The position numbers and the translations under genes were made by a program. Of a stretch of 23,790 nucleotides of DNA, positions 9,094 to 17,640 are shown piece after piece. Numbering within the stretch: position 1 is the first letter of the stretch; each line of letters starts with the position of its first letter. The notes beneath the pieces are model-generated. The model ran no database searches. It had not been told where the DNA came from and saw nothing but the letters and a program-made list of their open reading frames with translations. This DNA is from Chara braunii (lineage: Eukaryota > Streptophyta > Charophyceae > Charales > Characeae), in contig BFEA01000260.1 in NCBI GenBank assembly GCA_003427395.1, forward strand, positions 826,061-849,850. Direction: 5' to 3'.

Positions 9094-10153
9094 GTCCACC
9101 ATAGCTATGGATTCCCTCCTTCTTCCTCCTCTCGCATGCCTAGGCTATGGCGGACTACTGAGGGCCCTGCCCTCCTGTCCAAAGGACAACCCAAAGCAGC
9201 TATGATGCTGCACTCCTATCCAAAGGACAACCCAAAGCAGCTATGCCGCTGCTGACTGATCCGCCATGCCTGACCCTGCCTCGAGCTTCCTTGGTGCGGC
9301 ACTACCCCAACTGGGGCCTTCCAGATGCAGCGCCCAACAAGCTGATGAAGAGGGTGTCCACAATAGCCAGGTAGGTGCCTCACCACTCTCCTCCTTCGCC
9401 CCCTTCTTCCTCCTCCTTAGGCTGGGCTGCTCGCCATAGCCAGGCTGAGCGCCAGCTCCCTTCACCTCCAAGCAGCGCTGTATCAGTCCAGCGTTGTGCT
9501 CCAGCAGCATGTCGCCAATCCTTGCATACCGCAAATGAGGAGGAGCTACTTGCTCCTCCGGAAGATATAGCGGCCTACTGGCCTCTTGGGCGGTGACTTC
9601 CTAGGCCGAGCGACCTCCCAGCAACCGGTACCTCCTCCCTTTCGGAGGGAACATCATTGCAGGCTATGCTATCCTCCGGACAGGCCCTAGACCCGGGCTA
9701 CTTGGACTGGTACCGGCCTACCTCTAGCCTACCGTTACTGGGCCTCTAAAAATGTCAACTTTTTGTCTTCTTCTGCTTGGCCTCCAGTACCCAACGCTTC
9801 TACCACTACTTCAGTGGTACTGGTCTACCTGCTACTTTTGAGTGTTTTTCCTCTCTGCTCTAAGTGTCGCGGGCCTACCCCCGCTACTCGAGTGTTTTCC
9901 CCCCTGCAACCCTCAAGTCCTGGCCACAGGTAAGTACCGGCCCTGTGGGGCCTTTCAACCAACAAGTACCCTTGCGGGTCACACACACACTCAGCCGACA
10001 AGCACTCAGACAGGCATGCAAACCAGCAGGGACGCACACACACAGACATGGAAATCACAGCAGAATGCGGGAATCTTAGCAAGGCATTCATTCCAGCGGC
10101 AAATCCCAGAAATCAGCAGTGTTCTCGGTCTGTGTTTTTGGCGGGTCATTACA

Positions 10154-10203
10154 CAATCAATTTGATTGATTGATTGTGATTGGTTGATTATTGATTGATT
10201 GAT
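10154..10203 (+). repeat. (GATT)n array
   Basis: Irregular GATT/GATTG units directly beside the outer end of LTR copy A. They are the reverse complement of the CAAT array at 10631-10807, so the two form arms of a large imperfect inverted repeat. Confidence 0.9.
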
Positions 10204-10218
10204 TGTGTGTGTGTGTGT

Positions 10219-10296
<78 letters not shown>

Positions 10297-10600
10297 GTGC
10301 GCGCGCGCGTGCGTGTGTGTGTGTGTGCGCGCGTGTCTGTGCGCACGTGTGTGTGTGTATGTGTGTGTGTACGCGCGCGGGCGGGTGTGCGTGTGTGCGT
10401 GCGGGCGGGCGGGTGTGTGCGTGTGCGCGCGGGCGGGTGTGTGTGTGTGCGCGCGGGCGGGTGTGTGTGTGTGCGCACGGGCGCGTGTGCGTGTATGCGC
10501 GCGGGCGGGCGGGTGTGTGTGTGTGCGCGCGGGCGGGTGTGTGTAAGTATGTGTGTGTGCGAGCGGGTGGGTGTGTGTAACTGTGTGTGTGTGTGTGTGC
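10204..10600 (+). repeat. (GT)n / (GC)n alternating purine-pyrimidine tract
   Basis: Nearly 400 bp of alternating GT with CGCGCG islands. From about 10370 a higher-order unit of roughly 24 bp (GTGTGTGTGTGCGCGCGGGCGG-like) repeats several times. Alternating GT and GC are the classic Z-DNA-prone sequences. All open frames here are repeat artefacts (Cys-Val or Thr-His repeats). Confidence 0.97.
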
Positions 10601-10630
10601 CGGGGGGAGGGTTGGGAGGACTTCCCCCAC

Positions 10631-10719
10631 CAATCAATCAATCAATCAATCAATCAACCAATCAATCAATTAATCAATCAATCAACCAAATCAATCAATC
10701 AATCAACCAAATCAATCAA

Positions 10720-10753
<34 letters not shown>

Positions 10754-10778
10754 GATCAATCAATCGATCAATCAATCG

Positions 10779-10807
<29 letters not shown>
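10631..10807 (+). repeat. (CAAT)n array
   Basis: About 40 tetranucleotide units with occasional CAAC and CGAT variants, followed by (AT)n to 10823. Complementary to the GATT array across the GT tract. Confidence 0.97.
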
Positions 10808-10809
<2 letters not shown>

Positions 10810-10823
10810 TATATATATATATA

Positions 10824-10958
10824 TTTTTTTTTTCTCCACACACCAAAAACGACCCCCCCAAAAATTATTTTTTTGAACTTTTTTTTGTTCGAGGGGGTGG
10901 GGTCGAGGTTCTGGAACCCCAATCCGAAGCCCCCACCCCCAACCCCCTCTCCCCTCGG
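10824..10958. other. Homopolymer-rich junk between arrays
   Basis: Short runs of T, A, C and G (for example TTTTTTTTT at 10825-10833 and a C-run near 10852) followed by C-rich sequence. No gene or known repeat family is recognisable. Confidence 0.5.
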
Positions 10959-11060
10959 CCGCGGTGAGCTGCGGCAGCCCGCGGTCGCCGCGGTCATGAG
11001 TGTGGCCCAGCGGCCCTGACCGCGGCCCGCGGTCGTACCCACCGCGGCCGAGGCCGCTGG
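10959..11060. repeat. CCGCGG-rich palindromic cluster
   Basis: Six CCGCGG hexamers occur between 10959 and 11047, most of them extended to CCGCGGTC or its complement. GACCGCGGCCCGCGGTC is nearly a perfect palindrome. The cluster ends exactly where LTR copy B begins. It is much richer in CpG than its neighbours. Confidence 0.7.
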
Positions 11061-11916
11061 TGTTACCTAGTAATACAATGTTGAATAGCTGAACCAGAAT
11101 CAAAGTCTGAATCCTTCTTCTACTACAGGTATCACTTAAGGTCCACCATAGCCATTGCCGCCTCTCCCACTCTTCACTCTCATAGGCCAAGGCTATGGCG
11201 GACTACTAGGCTTTGCCCAGATGTCCAAGGGACAACCCAAAGCACCTATGGCTGCCCTAGCTCAGGCCGCCATGCCTGACTCTGCCTCGAAGCGTCTTGG
11301 TGTAGCTCAACCCCAGCTGGGGCCTTCCTGCTGCAGTGCCCACCAAGGTGATGAAGATGGCTGCCACCATAGCCAGGTAAGTAGCTCTGGTGCTCCTCCC
11401 CCTCCCTGTCCTTTTTCCTCCTCCGAGTCCTTGCTTCTTCCCCAACAATGCTGCTCCAAGCTAGCACTGCTCCAGCCAGCGCTCCAACCAGTGTGTCGCC
11501 AAACTTGCACACCGACAATGAGGCTGGGCTCTTCGCCCGCCCTGGAGATATAGTGGCCTGCTTGCCTCTTGGGCTGTGACTTCCAGGCCGCTTGGCCTTC
11601 CCAGCAACTGGTACCTCCTCCCTTTCGGAGGGAACATCATTGCAGACTCTGATATTGCCCATACAGGCCCTAGACTCAAACTGCTTGGACTGGTACCCGC
11701 CTAGACCTAGCCTACAACTATTGGGCCTCTCACAATGCCACTTTTGTCTTCTTCTGCTCGGCCTCCAATACCCGCACATCTACCTCTTTAGGGTGCGGTA
11801 TCGGCCTACCTGATACTTGAGTGGTTTCCCCCGCTGCAATCGCTCAATGTCACGGCCACAGGCAAAACTTAAAAATCAGCCATGTGTTTAAGCCCATGTT
11901 TGGTTGGGTCATCACA
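11061..11916 (-). mobile_element. LTR copy B (856 bp, partly deleted)
   Basis: The same LTR family as A, C and D, in the same orientation as A. It keeps TGTTAC at 11061 and ends ...GGGTCATCACA at 11916. About 240 bp present near this end in D are missing: similarity resumes at ATACAATGTTGAA (11074). Like C, it has a single copy of the GGACAACCCAAAGCA motif and the GTTTAAGCCCATGTTTGG-type end. It abuts element 2 gag at 11917. No matching target duplication is visible (CTGG against AAGC), so its left side is probably rearranged. Confidence 0.8.
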
Positions 11917-12460
11917 AAGCGGAAAAGTCGAAGAAGAAGGAAAAAGTCAAGGTGAAGTTGCCGTTCACGTACAACAACAAAAAAGACGAGAATATGTTGT
12001 TGTGGATCGCGGAAATGCAGACTTACTGCGGGACCGCACCCGTTGAGCTCGAAAGTCAAGTCGCTTTCTCTACGGCGTGTCTTGGAGGAGTGGCTAAAGA
12101 ATGGGTGCTGGCCGAAGCCAATGCCGCTGGCTTTGAAGACATTGGTGAGTGGGCGAAGACCCTGAACCTCAAGCAATTTCTCCAAAAGATAAAGGAGAGG
12201 TTTCTTGACAATACAGCGACTGATAAGGCCTACTCACTACAATTGGCCAGAAACGTTGGACTTCGGTTGATGCTTTGTCGCGTGAGGTTGACCGTCTTTT
12301 ACAGGTACCCGAGCTGAACTTGCAGGATAACCAGGTCATGTACATATACTCACGTGCACTGCCCGATCCCATTCAGCTCGTAGCAGAAGCCAAGTCTGGG
12401 AAATATAACTACCGGCAATTTCGCGACCTTGCTCTCCAACAAGAGCAAATCACTGCATAA
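11904..12460 (+). pseudogene. Element 2 gag (capsid region)
   Basis: The first frame encodes a lysine-rich start and then a Gag fold with LLWIAEMQTYC, AFSTACLGGVAKEW and LNLKQFLQKIKERF. Near 12230 the frame shifts and gag continues as SREVDRLLQVPELNLQDNQ to TAA 12458-12460. The apparent start MGHH at 11904 comes from the end of LTR copy B, so the original N-terminus is lost. The Gag is of a different lineage from that of element 1, whose N-terminal coiled coil is absent here. Confidence 0.8.
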
Positions 12461-12739
12461 GTGAAAGGTAAGTATGCTTCAGTGGTAAAGTCGGGACCGG
12501 TTGGTGGGTATGGTAAGCGGATCCTTTGGCGGCAAAAATGTCAGGATCACATGCTTGTTGTGCTTGACGATGATACCGTAAAGAAGCTACCCTCAACGAG
12601 TCTGAGGAGGAGGAGGTAACGATGACAGTGAATCTGGGAAAGGTGATATCACTGTCGTGATGGCCAACAAGGGAGGCCAAAGTCAATGAAAGAAGAAGAG
12701 GAGGCCAAGCTCGTTTCCCGAGCATCCCGACATTGCGTT

Positions 12740-12870
12740 CGGGAAGCCTTGGGAGATAATGAACATGACACAAGAGGAGTGGCAGTCCAAAATGGACAAT
12801 CGCCAATGCCTCAAGTGTGGCACCGTGGGTCATGTAATAGCCTGGTGCCCACTTATCAGGAACCCAAAAG
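12740..12870 (+). pseudogene. Element 2 CCHC zinc knuckle
   Basis: C-x2-C-x4-H-x4-C (CLKCGTVGHVIAWC) is encoded at 12807-12848, preceded by an EEWQSKMDNRQ-like segment typical of the Gag nucleocapsid edge. It lies in a frame different from the flanking open frame at 12686-13249, which overwrites it out of phase. The sequence from 12461 to 12740 has several stops and only traces of Gag. Confidence 0.8.
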
Positions 12871-13540
12871 CGAGCAGCCAGTAGGAGTAGCATCTGCTCC
12901 TACTGAGTCGAAGGGTTTAGACGAAGACAAAGGTAATGCGCCTATAACCCCTTCTAACCTTTCGATTCTCAAGGCAGAGGATGACTCTTCTTCATCCCAT
13001 AGTCCAGAGCACCCTGACACTGTTCTTTGCTCTATCTCACTGGACGATTCCCTTGACGATGAACTTATAGCACTTAGGACTTCGTGGACGAAGAAAGCTA
13101 AGTCTAAGGGTGAGCTAATGGTCGTGGAAATTGAGCTTGCGCACACGCGAGTTGGTGCATTGTTAGATCCAAGATCGACGAGGTCTTACATCTCAGAGAA
13201 GGCAATTCGGAAATTGCATCTGGGAATGAAGGTAAAGGATTCACCTTGACCTATCACGTCTATACTGCTGACAAGAGCATGATCATTGTCTCTTACGTCG
13301 ATCGTGTCAAGTGTTATTTTAGGACGAAGCAAGGAAAAGAAGATCCTACATGAAGTATCCTTCCTAATAGAGAAGAATTTACCCTTTGACATAATTTTGG
13401 GTATAGATTGGCATGAGAGAGCCAACCCAGAAGTCAAATTCAAAGATAAGATTGTCAAACTCAAGGACGAAAAGTCTGAACTTCGAGCGATTAAGTTATA
13501 CCATAGGTTTGACTCTTACTCTACTCTGTTTTTTTGGTAA
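12860..13540 (+). pseudogene. Element 2 protease, active-site motif lost
   Basis: The frame to 13249 has an acidic Ser-rich linker and then VEIELAHTRVGALLD. There the retropepsin motif D-S/T-G reads D-P-R-S-T at 13166-13180, keeping the aspartate but losing the glycine. Downstream, past a TGA and two frameshifts, the end of the domain is recognisable as FDIILGIDWH near 13386-13415. Retropepsins need D-S/T-G, so this copy could not be active. Confidence 0.8.
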
Positions 13541-14258
13541 TATGAGTTATCCAGCTTTTCGATCAATGGTAGTAAAGAAGAAGCTTGATCAAGAGGTGAT
13601 GATGGTGCTTGTCAAACAAGTTGGTGAGTGTTCCTCATCCTATCCACCTTCTATCGAAAAACTTCTCGACGAGTATAAGGACTTGCAAACTGAGCCGACA
13701 GGAATTACTGAGCATGTTATGAGCGTGCTATCAAGCACACAATCGAGATTATTCCCGGAAGCAAGATTCCCAAGGGTCCCATTTACCGAATGTCTCCCAT
13801 GGAACTTGAAAAACTTTAAAAACAGATGCAAGAACTTACTGACAAGGGATGGATTCGCCCTAGCTCATCTCCTTATCGTGCGCCTGTCTTATTCGTGCCC
13901 AAAAAGGAAGGTGAACTTCGTCTATGTATCGATTATCGTGGGCTGAACTCCGTCACTGTGAAAAACGTGGAACCATTCCGCGCATTGACGATTTGTTAGA
14001 CCAGTTGCAGGGATGCAAGTACTTTAGCAAGATTGATCTCAAGTCAGGGTACCACCAAATTGAGGTGGCTCATGAAGATCAATATACGACGACTTTCCTA
14101 ACCAGGTATGGTCACTACGAGTTCGTGGTTATGCCTTTCGGTTTGACCAATGCAATTGCGACCTTCCAAAGGTCAATGAACAAATTATTTTGTCAGTGGC
14201 TTGATTAGTTCGTAGTAGTGTATAGTAAGACACTAGAAAATCACGAGAAACACCTACG
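13541..14258 (+). pseudogene. Element 2 reverse transcriptase, N-terminal part, Y-x-D-D deleted
   Basis: Motifs appear in order: KLLDEYKDL linker, [47 protein letters not shown], the first catalytic aspartate in [13 protein letters not shown], and [16 protein letters not shown]. The frame changes near 13690 and 13975. TAA at 13817 and TAG at 14206-14208 interrupt it. After the TAG the text reads FVVVY directly followed by SKTLENHEKHL: the six or seven residues carrying the two active-site aspartates are missing at about 14221-14226. LTR copy C interrupts the frame 12 codons later. Confidence 0.9.
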
Positions 14259-15522
14259 TGTGATGACCCGTCCAAACATGGACTAAACACACGACTGATT
14301 TCTGAGTTTTGCGCATAGACTGAATGCCTTGCTGAGTTTCCCGCCTGCTACCAAGTCTGTGTGTGCACGCTTGCTGGACTGCATGTCTATCTGAGTGCTG
14401 GTTGGCTTGAGTGTGTGTGTGGCCGTGCCTGTCTGAGTGCTGGTTGGCTTGAGTGTGTGTGTGGCCCGCAAGAGCACTTGCTCGTTCATTGGGCCCTCAG
14501 GGCCTGTACTTACCTGTGGCCATGACATTGAGGAATTGCAGCAGGAAAAACATTCAAGTAGCGGGTAGGCCGGTACCGCACCTTGAAGAGGTAGATGTGC
14601 GGGTACTGGAGGCCGAGCAGAAAAAGACAAAAGTGGCATTTTTAGAGGCCCAATAGTTGTAGGTTATATCTAGGCGGATACCAGTACAGCCAGTCTGGCT
14701 CTAGGGCCTGTACGGGCAATATCAGAGTCTGCAATGATGTTTCCTTCCGAAAGGGAGGAGGTACCAGTTGCTTGGAAGGCCGAGCGGCCTGGAAGTCACC
14801 GCCCGAAGAGGCAAGCAGGCTGCTATATCTCCCAGCCGGGTGAAGAGTCCAGCCTCTTTCTCGGTGTGCAAGTTTGGCGACACAATGGTTGGAGCGCCGG
14901 TTGGAGCAGCACTATCCAGGAGCAGCGCTGCTGGGGGAAGGAGAAGAACACGGAGAAGGAAGAAGGACAGGAAGGGGAGGAGCGTCAGGGTTACTTACCT
15001 GGCTATGGTGGCAGCCATCTTCATCACCTTGGTGGGCGTTGCAACAGGGAGTCCCCAACTGAGGAGAGCCACACCAAGAAGCTTCAAGGCAGAGTTGGGC
15101 ATGGCGGCCTGAGTGAAGCAGCCATAGCTGCTTTGGGTTGTCCTTTGGGCATTTGGGCAAGGCCTAGTAGTCCGCCATAGCCTCGGCCTATGATGAGGAA
15201 GGGAGGAGGCGGCGGCCATGGCTATGGTGGACCTCAAGTGATGCCGGCAGTAGAAGAGGAACTCGGACATTGATTTTGGGTCAGCCATTCAACATTGTAT
15301 TATTATTTCTTGTATGAATAAGAGAAGGGGGAGATAAGGAGGAGGAGATTGTTGGGCGAAGAAGAAGAGGCTTGTCATTTGCTTATGCTAGTGTACATCA
15401 TCTTCTTCTTCTTCTTTTTCTAATCCTCTCTCCCCTCTCAAGTTCATTCACTCCTTTCTGCAATTGAGCGGCATTGTACTATCTGATGGATGTGTATCTC
15501 GAAATTGGCCAGGATCATAACA
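14259..15522 (+). mobile_element. LTR copy C (1264 bp), solo insertion in element 2 RT
   Basis: In sense (plus) orientation it runs TGTGATGACCCG... to ...GGATCATAACA, opposite in strand to A, B and D. Joining the flanks restores RT reading, so the borders are certain. Target duplications are TACG (14255-14258) and TATG (15523-15526), one transition apart. It belongs with B: single GGACAACCC motif and a GTCCATGTTTGG-type end. A 42-bp tandem duplication (CTGAGTGCTGGTTGGCTTGA starting at 14391 and 14433) is private to it. The 148-codon open frame at 14734-15180 is discussed among the rejected items. Confidence 0.9.
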
Positions 15523-15526
15523 TATG

Positions 15527-15976
15527 AATGGTTTTGCAGAAGTTGCGTGAGGGAAACTTCAAACTGAATCCAAAGAAGTCGGAGTTTGCTAAGCCTGAAA
15601 TCTTGTACTTAGGGCATATAGTGAACGAGGAAGGACTCAGGCTTGAAGAAAAGAAGATACAACAATCCGAGATTGGCCACAACCTAAAACTATAATTGAG
15701 TTAAGATCTTTCATAGGACTTGCGAGCTACTACAGGAAGTTCGTCAAAAACTTCTCCTTGATAGTTGCTCCTATGAGAAGACTGCTGAAAAAGGAACAGC
15801 CTTGGTTGTGGGACAAAGATTGTGAGTCATCGTCTAGAAAGTTAAAGCATGTTTTAACTCACTACCTTGTTTTAAAGATTGATGACCCTTCTCTTCCTTT
15901 CATCGTCACAACTGACAAAGTCAGTACGGGATTGGGGTTGTGCTACAACAAGACAACGGTAAGGGATATACACCTG
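15527..15976 (+). pseudogene. Element 2 reverse transcriptase C-terminus and RNase H start
   Basis: Right after LTR C the frame reads VLQKLREGNFKLNPKKSEF and YLGHIVNEEGL, the standard region after the RT active site. After a frameshift near 15665 comes ELRSFIGLASYYRKFVKNFS, then PWLWDKDCESS (normally PF-W) and LPFIVTTDK, the beginning of the Ty3/Gypsy RNase H. Another frameshift near 15920 precedes LTR copy D, which splits the RNase H domain. Confidence 0.85.
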
Positions 15977-17341
15977 TGTTACGATCCTGGCCAATTTCGA
16001 AGTATACATTCATCAGAAAGTACAATGCCGTCCAATTGCAAAAAGAAATGAATGAACTTGAGAGGAGAGAGAGGGAAAGAAGAAGAAGAAGTAAGAAAGA
16101 AGAAGAAGAAGATGCACCCCAGCATAGAGGGAAAGAAGAAGAAGAAGTAAGTAAGAAGAAGAAGAAAATGTACTCCAGCATTGACCAATGACAAGGCTCT
16201 TCTTCTTCGCCAACCAATCTCCTCCTCCTTATCTCCCCCCCTCTTATTCAAACAAGAAATAACAATAATAATGTTGAATGGCTGAACCAGAATCAATGTC
16301 CGAACCCCACTTCTACTGCAGGCACAACGTGAGGTCCACCGTAGCCATGGCCACCCTTCTCCTTCCTCTTACATGTAGGCTGAGGCTATGGCGGACTATT
16401 GAGGGCTCAACCCTCCTGTCCAAAGGACAACCCAAAGCAGCTATGTCGCTGCCTCCTTGTGCAAAGGACAACGCAAAGCAGCTATGTCGCTGCTCACTAG
16501 CCCGCCATGCATGCCTCCGCCCCGAGCTTCCTTGGTGCAACACTACCCCAACGGGGGCCTTCCAGATGCAGCGCCTAACAAGGCGATGAAGATGGTGTCC
16601 ACCATAGCCAGGTAGGTACCTCGCCACTCTCCTCCTTAGTCCCCGTCTCTCTCCTCCTCCTACCGGTAGAGCTCCACCATAGCCAAGGTGGAAGTTCCCG
16701 GCTTCTTCCTCCCAACAGGGTTGTAGTACCCAGCGCTACTCCAGCTAGCACTCCAGCAGCGTGTTGCCAAACTTACACACTGAAGAATGAGGCCGAGGGA
16801 AGAAGAATGAGGTCGAGATCTTCCCTCGACCTCTTGATATAGCGGCCTACTTGCCTCCTGGGCGGTGACTTCCAGGCCGCTCGGCCTCCCAAGCAACCGG
16901 TACCTCCTCCCTTTCGGAGGGAAACATCATTGCAAACTCTAATATTGCTCGTATAGGCTCTAGCTCAGACTGGATGGACTGGTACCGGCCTAGACCTAGC
17001 CTACCGCTATTGGGCCTCTCAAAATGCCAACTTTATCTTCTGCTCTAGGCACTGCGGCCCCCTAGCTCCACTACTTGAGTGTTTTCCCTGCTGCAACCCT
17101 CAATGCCACGACCACAGGTAAGTACCGGCCCTACGGGCCTGTCAAACAAGCAAGTACCCTTGCGAGTCACACACACACTCATACCGACAAGCACTCAGAC
17201 AGGCACGCAGGTCAACAAGCACGCATACACACAGACTTAGAAAACTCAGCAGAATGCGAGAATCTCGGCAAGGCATCCATTCCATCGACAAAACTCCAAA
17301 ATCAGCAGTGTTCTCAGCTTGTGTTATGGCGGGTCATTACA
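15977..17341 (-). mobile_element. LTR copy D (1365 bp), solo insertion in element 2 RNase H
   Basis: It runs TGTTACGATCCTGG at 15977 to GGCGGGTCATTACA at 17341 on the plus strand (sense is minus). Excision joins GKGYTP to the IEFMSKGLPS segment of RNase H, which fixes the borders. Target duplications are CCTG (15973-15976) and CCTA (17342-17345). Like A, it has the duplicated CAAAGGACAAC motif (16419-16490) and a TGTTATGGCGGGTCATTACA-type end. An AAG-rich stretch at 16079-16170 expands it relative to A. Confidence 0.9.
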
Positions 17342-17640
17342 CCTATTGAGTTTATGTCCAAAGGACTTCCGTCAGAAAAAGTGGCCAACTCCATCTATGA
17401 AAGGGAATTGTATGCCTTAGGTGTTGCACTAGATACCTGGAAACATTACTTGTTAGGGAGGCATTTCACTCTCTATTCTGACCACTCTACTTTGAAGTGG
17501 ATCAAAACTCAACCTAGACTTTATGACAAGTTGGTAAGATGGTCCGCATTCCTTGATACGTTTCACTTTTAGGTGAAAACCATAAAAGGTAAGTCTAACG
17601 TGGTTGTGGATGCTATGTCCAGGCGTGCAAATTTCTTTGG
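17342..17640 (+). pseudogene. Element 2 RNase H, C-terminal part
   Basis: Continuing from 15976 across LTR D, the frame has the RNase H landmarks YERELYALGVALDTWKHYL, the catalytic-region FTLYSDHSTLKW, RLVRW-like KLVRWSAFLDTF, and a terminal D-A-M-S-R-R (normally D-A-L-S-R). TAG at 17570-17572 interrupts just before VKTIKGKSN. The domain degrades the RNA strand of the RNA:DNA hybrid during replication. Confidence 0.87.

Larger units (their letters stand above)
5094..10153 (-). mobile_element. Element 1: 5' part of a Ty3/Gypsy-type LTR retrotransposon
   Basis: Read on the minus strand, the order is LTR copy A (10153 to 8853), primer site (8850 to 8839), a leader of about 1.3 kb, gag (7548 to 5989), a CCHC knuckle and an aspartic protease (to 5094). 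That is the 5' half of a retrotransposon. The next domains (RT, RNase H, integrase) and the 3' LTR are absent, so the copy is truncated or rearranged after the protease. The coding part carries an in-frame TGA, a TAA and two frameshifts. Assignment to Ty3/Gypsy rests on the gag type and the D-S-G-S-T protease, not on RT. Confidence 0.8.
8853..10153 (-). mobile_element. LTR copy A (1301 bp), 5' LTR of element 1
   Basis: In sense (minus) orientation it starts TGTAATGACCCGCC at 10153 and ends GGATCGTAACA at 8853, so it has TG...CA ends with short imperfect terminal inverted repeats. The body matches copies B, C and D throughout. It shares with D a 43-bp internal duplication around CAAAGGACAACCCAAAGCAG (9178-9250) and the same sense-strand 5' end. 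It contains a (GAA)n run at 8876-8913 and a (CAA)n run at 9063-9093. Open frames inside are not supported as genes. Confidence 0.85.

Noticed and set aside
8849-10157. Perfect 4-bp flanks CAAT/CAAT around LTR copy A, suggesting a solo LTR like C and D
   Set aside because: The left CAAT is the AT spacer plus the first bases of the primer site, and the right one belongs to the GATT/CAAT array. The primer site and downstream gag explain it better, though chance cannot be excluded.
10006-10641. Long open frames on both strands (up to 274 codons) with Cys-Val or Thr-His repeats
   Set aside because: They arise from the GT/GC dinucleotide tract, which has no stops in most frames, and from the CAAT array.
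11246-15180. Sense-strand open frames in the LTR copies (177 codons in B, 148 in C), sharing YLPGYGGSHLHHLGG
   Set aside because: Between shared stretches the copies use different frames, and A and D do not keep the same frame. Overall DNA similarity explains the match better than a conserved protein.
9368-17122. CAGGTAAGT-like splice donors conserved in the LTR copies (for example 9924, 11375, 17114)
   Set aside because: They lie on the strand opposite to LTR sense, so they cannot act as donors for the element's own transcript. Antisense use is possible but unsupported.
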